From the NCBI RefSeq assembly GCF_001625215.2, contig NC_030385.2, positions 489,135-553,134 of the forward strand: 64,000 nucleotides of DNA. The letters are read 5' to 3'. A program made the translations under genes and the position numbers. This document shows, piece after piece, positions 11,820 through 21,300 of the stretch; positions within the stretch are counted from its first letter, which is position 1; each line of letters opens with the position of its first letter. The DNA is from Daucus carota subsp. sativus. Lineage: Eukaryota; Streptophyta; Magnoliopsida; Apiales; Apiaceae. The notes below the pieces were generated by a model. It did no database searches, was not told the DNA's origin, and worked only from the letters and a program-made list of their open reading frames with translations.

Positions 11820-14058
11820 TTCTTACCATCAGCTTAAGCTGTCCTCAAAGTATTATATTTCTTATACCTATTCTGTTTTCAAAGCCTTCCTCTGAGAATT
11901 TAATGAAGCTTTTATATTCTAAAACCCCGGTGTATGTTTTTTTTAATATCGTGTTCCTTTTATATACTTTTTTTAAGTAAAATTTAATCTTTGTTAAATT
12001 ATCAAAATATGCGATAAAATTCTCTTCAACCATGTTAGGGGAGAAGACGAACTAATAATGAAACTACTAATCTCAAAGAAAATCTAGCCAAACTATGTGA
12101 TAAACTTCCCCCGCTTTCTAATATAATCAAGTGAAATCTCACCATTATCACGAAAAAAGTTTCGTAGTGCTTTACAAGATCTTCGAACTCCAAGAAATTT
12201 TAGTCAAACTATGTGATACTCTTTTTCCCACTTTCTAATGTGATTAAGTGAAATTTCACCAGAAAAAAGTTCGGCAATGCTTTACAAGGTCTCCCAGCTC
12301 CAAGTTTGAATCAGTTTTGCTGGTCGCATTAACACTAAACAAATCACTCTCGAGTCTCGACTGTAATAACAGTTGTCGGTAGCTCCTCTGTTTATACAAG
12401 AGCTTTCAAAATCCCCACCATTTCTGTAAATATCATACAGTGTCTGTGGTGATTTCTGAGCACCATAAAATGAGTTTTCGCCCCATTAATTTTGAACAGA
12501 ATTAAAATTTAATATACTTAAAAATGCAAGTAAACAAAATGAATCAAATAAAATTTCATTGCAATGGTTTAGTAATTTCAATAAAAGGTAGCTATATTGT
12601 TTCTGATGGTTTTACTGGTCTATTTGAATAGTAGATTTGAATAGTACGTTAAATATACTAAAATTTGTATCATGATATATTGGAGTAAGTGTATTTTGAT
12701 GAGTGAATAAATTTGAAATAGTATCATGTCCAAACAAACCGTTTGACACAAAAGAAGGAAGAAAATAAAAAGATTCAGAACTGGACCATGTGATGAACAG
12801 GATCTAGAATAATTTGAGATGGTGTATTAATCTGTGAGTATCATTTCGCGCCCATGTGCATTTATGTTGATCATTGGGCTTGCGCAGCACCAATAATGGA
12901 ATGGGCCCAGTGGCCCAAAATATGGAACACAATGTGAAACACCAGGGTCCACGGCACTTGACAGTAAAAGTAAAAGTACTTCCCATGAAAATACAGGTCA
13001 TTTTTACTGTACAGTTAACATTATTATTTTTTTAAATTAAAATATTAATCATATATTTTTGTTAATAAAAGGTAAATCAAAAATGATGATTTAACAATAC
13101 GGTCAAAACATATAAAAATATGTGTGAAAAAGTCAAACGCTCTAGACAAAGTAATAATCCCCCTTCTTCGGACAACGGGCATGATTCATAATTTAATAGT
13201 TCTGCAAAGTAGAATTGAACTAATTATTTTGATTTTTAATTAAAAATTAATATTTCAATATTTATATAAAAATAAAATTTAAAAAATAATTTATAAAAAT
13301 ATATTTCATACACATCTTAAAATACATGTAATGTCAATAATAATTCGATTTTTAATTTTCGATTTAAATATTATACAATTCAATATTTACTAATTTATCA
13401 TAATATTATTTCATGCTTATTCCTAGAATTGTGTAAGAAATAATTTAACAACCAAGTAGAATTATGTCCACATCTCGTACAACTAAAAAATACCAGAAAG
13501 TTTAAATTATTAACCAATTCATTGAACAAGAACCTCAATATTGTTTATCTAAAACAATAAGATAAATAAAATATCAAAATTACCTGCTTTCAAGTAATTA
13601 ATAATATTCAAATAAATTTCAAAAAGTCTTAAGATTCACACTTACTCCAAAACTCTGATGGATTACTATATTAAATCACCCACGCTGATCTTGAAAGTCT
13701 TTATATATTGGTTTTGGCATTGCGCCTACTGCCTAATTGCGAGTAACAACCAAGTATTATAATTCGTTCCAATCAAATGTGAAAAAGTTAATTGTACACT
13801 TGTAATTTGAATACTCTGTTTCTACTTCTCCCAATATCCAACTACTGTCGGACGTAATACCTAACCTTAGTCTAGTCAGCCATGAAATCATGACACTGAT
13901 GCCGTCGAATTTTATATATTTTTAACAAGATTCGAACTCCCGAGAAAAATGACATCATAGCAAAACGTCACCAGTTACTTACCAATACCATTCTTGTTGA
14001 GAGGGTTTTTAACGATTAATTTCAAGTCCTCTGAGTTGAATTAGCTCTACTGAAATGT
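11820..14058. other. Spacer between P450 copies 1 and 2
   Basis: AT-rich DNA with no supported gene. Bases 12087-12195 and 12203-12305 are diverged tandem copies (period about 116 bp). Bases 11995-12100 resemble the 3' flank of P450 copy 2 (about 16183-16280). From about 13856 to the ATG at 14128 the sequence matches the upstream region of P450 copy 3 (55901-56410), apart from a MITE in the latter. Confidence 0.65.
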
Positions 14059-14066
14059 TATATAAA
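14059..14066 (+). promoter_or_regulatory. Probable TATA box of P450 copy 2
   Basis: TATATAAA lies 69 bp before the ATG at 14128. The same box sits at 56332-56339 before the twin gene, so the core promoter was duplicated along with the gene. Confidence 0.7.
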
Positions 14067-14127
14067 GAAGTGTTCGGTGGTATCTTATAATGCACTATCA
14101 CAATTCACAGCATTGCACACTTCCATA

Positions 14128-15792
14128 ATGGACTTAACAATTTGTGCAGCAGTGTTACTAGCAGCACTGTCTTTTTTTCTAGTCCCTGCCTATCTCCACC
14201 GACGCAAAATCAACTCGCCACCAGGACCCAAGCCCTGGCCTATCATCGGAAACCTTAACCTCATCGGTCCCCTACCCCACCGTACAATCCACCAGTTGTC
14301 GAAAAAATATGGTCCTATAATGCAGGTCCGGTTCGGTTCATTTCCAGTAGTTATTGCTTCTTCTGTGGAAATGGCCAAAATATTTCTTATAAATATGGAT
14401 GCCAATTTCAGTGGCCGCCCCAAGACGGCCTCGGGGAAATATACAACGTATAATTACTCCGATATCACGTGGTCGCCTTATGGCGCGTACTGGAGGCAAG
14501 CCAGAAAATGGTGTGTGACAGAGCTGTTCAGCAAGAAAAGGATCCAGTCTTATGAGTACATCAGGCAGGAAGAAACAAAGGCATTGTTGAAAGAACTTCA
14601 CGCGGCTTCGGGGACTAATGTTGTGATCAAAGATTATCTTGCTAAGGTTAGTTTGAACGTGATTAGTCGCATGGTGTTGGGGAAAAAGTATTCAGATGAC
14701 AATGAGGAAGAGGAGAGTGGGATTGTTAGTTCTAAGGAGTTTACGGATATGATTGAGGAATTGTTTTATTTAAATGGTGTGCTGAATATTGGAGATTCGA
14801 TTCCTTGGATTGATTTTTTGGATTTGCAAGGCTATGTGAAGAGGATGAAGATTCTGAGCTTCAAATTTGATAGGTTCTTGGAGCATGTTCTCGACGAGCA
14901 TAATGAGAGGAGGAAGAATGAAGGCCAAGATTTTGTGGCTAAGGATATGGTGGATGTTTTGCTTCAGCTGGCCGACGATCCAAATCTGGAGGTTAAGATC
15001 CAAAGGCATGGAGTTAAAGCCTTTACACAGGTATGTTGCGTTTAAAGAAAAGTATTAGATTTTAAAAGTTCTGCTTGATTGCTTTTAAGCTCATATTCAG
15101 TAAGTACTTTTGTTGGTCTGGTCTAATGAAGCAAGTTTTTTTTTTTTTTTTTTTTAAATTTTTATCAGGACCTCCTTGCTGGTGGAACTGAGAGCTCTGC
15201 AGTGACAGTGGAATGGGCGATTTCAGAACTTCTACGCAAGCCTGAAATACTGGAAAAGGCGACAGAAGAACTCAACCGAGTGATTGGAACAAGTAGATGG
15301 GTAGAAGAAGATGACATGAGAAATCTTCCCTATATTCAAGCCATTGTCAAAGAGACAATGAGATTGCACCCTGTTGCACCACTGCTAGCGCCACGAGAAG
15401 CTCGCCAAGACTGTAAAATAGGTGAATATGATATTGTGAAAGGTAGCCGGATCCTGGTAAGTGTATGGAGCATAGGAAGAGATCCTGCATTATGGGAAGA
15501 GCCAAATGAATTTGTTCCCGAAAGATTTATTGGTAAGAATATCGATGTCATAGGAACCGATTTCGAGCTACTTCCATTTGGAGCTGGAAGAAGAATGTGC
15601 CCTGGATATGCTTTAGGAATGAAGGTCATTGAATCAAGTTTGGCAAATCTGTTGCATGGATTCAGCTGGAAACTGCCCAAATCAATGCAAAAAGATGAAG
15701 TAAATATGGAGGAAATATTTGGGCTTTCAACTCCTAAGAAGATCCCACTGGTTACAGTTCCAGAGCCCAGACTTCCTCTCCAACTCTATTAG
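14128..15792 (+). CDS. Cytochrome P450, CYP92-type, copy 2, complete
   Basis: Exons 14128-15030 and 15169-15792, GT-AG, phase 0, 508 residues. The ATG at 14128 is preferred because the reading frame further upstream has only a GTG and the twin gene shares this ATG. The protein has an N-terminal membrane helix, the hinge PPGPKPWPIIGN, AGGTES in the I-helix, KETMRLHP, PERF and the heme loop [12 protein letters not shown] with Cys445. All parts needed for a working ER monooxygenase are present; the substrate is unknown. It differs from copy 3 at only four residues (9, 20, and one Ser/Thr and one Lys/Glu change in exon 2). The intron is short, 138 bp, with a long T tract before the acceptor. Confidence 0.94.
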
Positions 15793-16935
15793 GAATTTAT
15801 CAACCCAAGTACTTATCTTGCTACTGCTTTTCATGTTAAGTTTGTTGACTCAAACCTTTGCCATTAGTATTATTTTCTACAAGGGTTTTATCAGAGTTGG
15901 TTATTAGTATCTTTTTTAACTGTAATCGTATTATTTGTTCGAGTGTGCTTGTTTTTAAAAGTAGGTGGTCAAATGCCTGATATGCTTGGCCAAACTTATA
16001 TTATAAGAATATATTCATTTTCAGCAAAAATAGATATGAATATTTATGTAATGTTTGATATATATATTTTAAATAATTAGTTGTTGTTATAGAAAATAAA
16101 TATATTTTTATGAGTCACGGTCCACGGTTTCAAAACATTAGATGAATATTCAGCGGTCAGGATGAATACATTATGTCATCGAAATATCTGATAAAATTGT
16201 TTCCAACAAGAACAGTAGAGACGACGAACTAACAATGAAACTATTAAGCACACGAGCAATACTAGCCAAACTATTAAACAATGAAGGTGGGGTCAAGCCC
16301 CTTTTATAGGTACGTTTTTACTTGATTCTCTAAGTATAAAGAGATACGTAAGCATCTCGTGAGGATCGAATAGTCTCGAAACACGAGCGTAGTCATTAAA
16401 ACTTGAAGCCCTCAACCCTAATATTAAATATGCAATAACACACACACATATTAATGTTTTTGTTAATATTTAAATTTTGAGTTCTTATTTAAATGACAAA
16501 TGTAAGTTTTTACTTCATTTCTTGATATAAAATTATTATAAAGTAATTCTTTTGGGACAAAAAGTCACAAAATACTTTAAAAATGATACAATATATTTTA
16601 AATGGTGAGATTTATATTAACGTAAACATCATTCATTTTATATATGAAAATAAAATTCAATAAAAAATGTAACATCTCGTCTTTTGGGAATTTTTTGGGA
16701 AAAAATTCCGAGCCAAATTACCCTGCATAAATAGTACAGATAGAACATAACAAGTATAGATAGAACATGGTTCAATGAAGATTACACATCAATATGTCCG
16801 CGAAGCTACAACAATATAGCATTCCTCAACACATACACAATCTTTACTAAAAATGACAATCTCCTATTATTAGCACACTTCTCAATATAAATACCAAAGC
16901 TTTATTAAATTAATTACCTGAAAATATTGATCAGC
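15793..16935. other. 3' flank of P450 copy 2 and AT-rich spacer
   Basis: Up to about 16165 the sequence parallels the 3' flank of P450 copy 3, marking the right edge of the duplicated block. Beyond that it is AT-rich without a supported gene. Bases 16183-16280 resemble the 3' flank of P450 copy 1. Confidence 0.65.
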
Positions 16936-18560
16936 CAAGCCTATTCAAGGTACTCTTCGTGCAATGAGTTGATAACCAGCCCCTTATATTGCTGATCCAG
17001 GTGGAACCATTCGTGATGGAAATTTAATTCAAATAATGCCCTCTTCTCCATATCAGCATCACAAAATGGAGTTTCAGTATTACTAGAAAGATGTACTAAT
17101 TTACTGACAAGTTTTCTGTCTATATATATCAAAGGCAAGAAGTGAAGAACCTTCACCACACCAACCAGGTGGGTGGCTGCAAAGGAACTCACTGGGCTGA
17201 CAGTAGCAACAATATAAACTAAGATCAATAGGTAACAACTCGGATTCATGTGCAAACAACCAAGGTACATCGAAAATCATCTCCTCGTAGAGTGCTTTCC
17301 TTTTGTTGGTGGTAATGTATATCACTTCGAACTCATGATCTGTACCCTTTAGACACTCCATGTAGGCAAAATTATTTTTTAATACGTTCAAGAAGCCTGC
17401 TGAATGCTTCCGGTAATATTTGCCCTCAAAAAAGAGTATAATTCTCTTCCCCGCAAGTTCATACAATGGAACCTAAAAATATATAGAGAACAATGTTTTT
17501 AGGATGCACACACATGGGAAGCTCACATAAACATATCAAAGAACTCAAACTCCATGTCCTCCAAGAGAAGATGCATGAGACATGCTCAAGTATTAAATTG
17601 TTCTCTCTCCTCTGATCCAAATACAATATAACATAATTAACTTGTAGACCCTAAAACCTAATATTAACCATTAGATTACAAATAAATGAATTGCCATGAT
17701 TTAAAACTCATTTCTAATCTCTTTTTATTTTATTAATGTAATAACAGTTATAAGACATTGGAAACGTCTTTCAGTTATTTTATCGGTTTCAGGAGAAGAA
17801 TAGTTTTGAATTTTCTAGCTAAATATTCCAAAAAAACCTTTGATCATTTTTTATTCAATCAAATGGTTTCCTTGGATAAAATAGATCATTATTCTGCATG
17901 CAGAATAAATTTAATCCAGTGTGCAGAACAGTATGTTTTATTTGCAGTACAGTATGTTCTGCTTGCAGTACAAAATGATTTTTAACTTTTTTTCCTCCCA
18001 CCATTCAATATGTTTCACAATAGAAGATCAAGAAAAGTCGTCGTTTTGCAGACATAAGATATTTTCATGTGCAGAAGAACGTGTTTTTATTTGCAGGATA
18101 AAGTATTTCCATATGTAATTTGTGATGTCTATGTTCCATGACCAATTAACATCTTATGCATTTGAATGTAATCTAAGGCATCATCCTGTGACCCGACTCA
18201 ATATCTTATGAATAAATGAAAACAACTATCAATGACAAACAAGTCAAGCTTAGGTTCAGACCGGCGGATACCAAATCTTCTACTCAGACAATCTCTAGAT
18301 GCCACATCTGAGAATGGGATGGCAGTCCACGGCATGAGAGAAAACAGAGCTTCAAATTGCTTCTCGGGATTTTTATTAAAACCAAGTGTTATATCAGTCT
18401 CATAAGCGACCAAGACTACGTACATCGAAAACGTTACGAGGCAGCAAATAGTTGTACGTGTCTATCAAATGTGTTGTGGCCATCTTCTCTCGCAAAGAAC
18501 CAGCTAGTAAAGGCACCAAATATACAACAATAAGCTTGTTTGCCAACTCCCCAGCTTTCA
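16936..18560 (-). pseudogene. Nucleoredoxin-like (thioredoxin-fold) gene remnant
   Basis: Minus-strand blocks resemble plant nucleoredoxins. One block at 18560-18200 contains ANKLIVVYLVPLLAGSL and, in a shifted frame, FSLMPWTAIPFSD, the typical MPW...IPF segment. The next block (17480-17101, after a good acceptor) reads VPLYELAGKRIILFF and later FEVIYI and DVPWLF, a second thioredoxin fold. The C-terminal block reaches about 16941 in another frame, containing PFCDADMEKRALFELNF. Frame changes occur near 18420 and near 17125, and no redox-active CxxC is seen in these folds. Known family members are nuclear or cytosolic disulfide reductases. This copy looks decayed, though unrecognised small introns could account for one of the shifts. 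Confidence 0.6.
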
Positions 18561-18741
18561 CCTACAAATTGTATGTTGTATATAATCAGCTTGGTCAAAC
18601 TCTTTTACACAGTTCCCAGTAGAACTTAATCTCCTAAAAATTTCGAAGATGAATTTAATTCATTTAAGTTTTGTAATATTTTCTGGACAGTAATAGTTCA
18701 TATCGCGAGATGAATGATTGACAATTACTGCCAAAATGATA

Positions 18742-18999
18742 CTCCCTCCGTCCCAAATTAACTGTCCAGTTTGACTTTTTGATGGTCAATTTGACCCAAC
18801 TTTGACTGAAAAATATGTATATTAAATAATTGAATAAAATTATGAAATATATATCATTGAAAAGATTATTAAATCTATTTTAGAATATATTTTTCAGTTT
18901 TGTAAAATTGTAAAAGAATAATTTTTAATTTTCAGTCAAAGTTGGGTCAAATTGACCATCAAAAAGTCAAACTGGACAGTTAATTTGGGACGGAGGGAG
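18742..18999. mobile_element. Stowaway MITE with long inverted repeats
   Basis: The ends are CTCCCTCCGTCCC and its exact complement, with TA at 18740-18741 and 19000-19001. The inverted repeats run for about 70 bases or more and carry paired TTTGAC/GTCAAA motifs. The 258-bp element could fold into one long hairpin. Its well-matched arms suggest a fairly recent insertion. Confidence 0.92.
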
Positions 19000-20000
19000 T
19001 AATATATTATTGTTTTAATTTTTCCTCATCAACATCACTTTTGGCAACTTATTAGAAACAATTGCTACAATGGTTTACATCTCTAAAACTTACCTACATA
19101 GTCTCCTATCCAATAAAACCAAACCCAACGAACACTTTTATTAATATTCAAACTTAATTTCACATCATCATTGTGATAGATATATATTAGATTTAGTCCA
19201 GTGGTCTCTAACCCTAAAAGCTAAAGTCTCGGCTCTTTTTTTTCTTTTCTCCTCCAAAGTTCAACTTTAAAATCAACTTATAAGAACATAAACAGAATTT
19301 CAATTTTTGGTTCAATAATAGCAAATTGTATTTTTGACAACATGCTTTGGAAACTCGCATTTTTGTAAAATAGAAAATTTGGAAAATCATATGTTCGAAA
19401 TTATATTTGTTATGAAATTGGAAGTATTTTGAAGTTTTAAATTTTCTCTAACAGGTTTTGTGAAGATAATAAATATGACATTTAAATGAAATCTAGTTTA
19501 ATTTTGTACGAATAGAATGAAAAATATATGAGATCTCAAATTTAATGTAAATAAAATCCAGCTTTATTTGAAACAATGAGAATGACATAAATATTCATTC
19601 ATAAGAGAGTGCATATTATAATTTTCTTTAAAAGCCCTAACGAGGATTGGAAGTGGAATTACAAATTAAGACTGACGTTACTTGAAGGAATTTTGAAAGC
19701 AAACAACAATTGTAATTTGAGAGTGTATAATTCAGTTTATGTTATAATAAAAAAATTTAAGCGATTAAATAAAGTTATAAAAGGCAGAAAGAAATACTTG
19801 ATACCATATAAAACATATGTTATAGCTACTATTATGAAAAGCAAGAAACTTTTGAATGAAGAGAAATTAAAAAATTTAAGATCTGCAGAACTGATTTACT
19901 TACGAATTCAACTTTTTAAGGATTACATTACAGTACGAGTACATAAGGTAAAAGAAATATATACAAAGTCATTATAATCACCTTATAGTGGAAAAATAAA

Positions 20001-20609
20001 GGGAAAATTAATTATAAAGTCCCTGAACTATAGGCATTTTTTTTTCTAAGTCCCTGAACTATAAATATCAATTCATAAATAATTCAACTATTGATTTTTT
20101 CATATCTGGGTCTTTCCGTTAGATCTGGTTTGACGCCGTTAATTTTTCCGACGAACTTGGTCGGAAAAGCTCAAATCCGGTGAGCTCGAATTTTCCGACG
20201 AGGCTAATTTGAACATTAAAAATCACGAAAATTATATGAACATGTTCATAATCACACGATCTATCAATCTACATCATTATAATTCGAATAAAAGTTATTA
20301 AAATGAAAACTAATATTCAACTCAAAATTCGGAGATTACCGAACTAAATTTTGATGGTATAGATGGATAGAGGATTGAAAAACGAGCGGTTTGATTACTC
20401 AAGCTTCACGTTTGGATACCGGAATCACCTTCAAAGTTATCTTTGATTCTCATGAACTTAAGAAGAACTAACGACGTCAAATCAGATCTAACGGAAGGAC
20501 CCAGATAAGAAAAAATCAAGAGTTGAATTACTTATGAATTGACATTTATATTTCAGGGACCTAGAAAAAAAAGTGTCTATAGTTTAGGGACTTTAGAATT
20601 AATTTTCTC
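20001..20609. mobile_element. Non-autonomous Mutator-like element with 9-bp target duplication
   Basis: The ends GGGAAAATTAATTATAAAGT and (complemented) GAGAAAATTAATTCTAAAGT match, and the arms stay similar for about 130 bp. AAAAATAAA occurs directly outside both ends (19992-20000 and 20610-20618), a 9-bp target duplication as expected for Mutator-like elements. The interior shows no reading frame. Length is 609 bp. Confidence 0.82.
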
Positions 20610-21300
20610 AAAAATAAATTGATAAAAAAAAAAAAAATTGGGACCCCATAAATTGGTTTGGCCTGTAATTTACTTGCATCGTAAAGAGCAATAAGTGTAA
20701 AAAAAGCAAATAAAAAATAAAATGACTAAAATGATATAGAAATAAGTTGTTTCATATATAGAGAAATTACTTTACAAAATTGAGACCATTCGGATGGATA
20801 GGTATTACAACTTAATATTTTGCTAAATTTATTAAGATTTTTAACAAGGAGAAAGCAACAAAAACATATTAATATTATAAAAAGATATACAGATAGGTAA
20901 TAAAAATATTTATTACCAAGTGTCACAAAACAACTAAGTGTCATCTGCTTTAAATCTATCTATTTGGTACACCTGCAAACTTCACGTATTTACTGAACCG
21001 TATATCCAAGTTGTGGTCCTTATTACTAATGTTATAACATTCCTAAATATGAAACTGATATGTATGGAAATGAATTGCAAAGTTATGATAATGGAAAAGC
21101 ATATTAGTTTCATTACATTGAAATAAAGTTCACAAGTTGATCAGCAGAAATAACTTCAACGAGTACCAGCACACGCTTCAAATTAATAGCATAATAACAA
21201 GTTTGTCATGTTACTAAATTAGGATTTCCAGCAGATCAAAAGTAATTCTGAACAGGGATGATAGTTATAGGGCGTCGTAGACTAAAAGTGGTGTTATAAT

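Noticed and set aside
14077-14127. Upstream extension of P450 copy 2 to 14077
   Set aside because: That start is a GTG just after the TATA box and is not shared with copy 3. The ATG at 14128 begins the conserved N-terminus.
17758-18118. Two overlapping plus-strand frames in a Cys/Phe-rich stretch
   Set aside because: They come from a small imperfect repeat (TGCAGTACAGTATGTT-like words) between blocks of the minus-strand nucleoredoxin-like remnant; no family is recognised.
19609-19977. Plus-strand frame of 122 residues rich in Lys, Ile and Leu
   Set aside because: It opens with GTG, is very AT-rich, has no recognisable domain and no promoter or splice context. Such frames arise by chance in AT-rich DNA.
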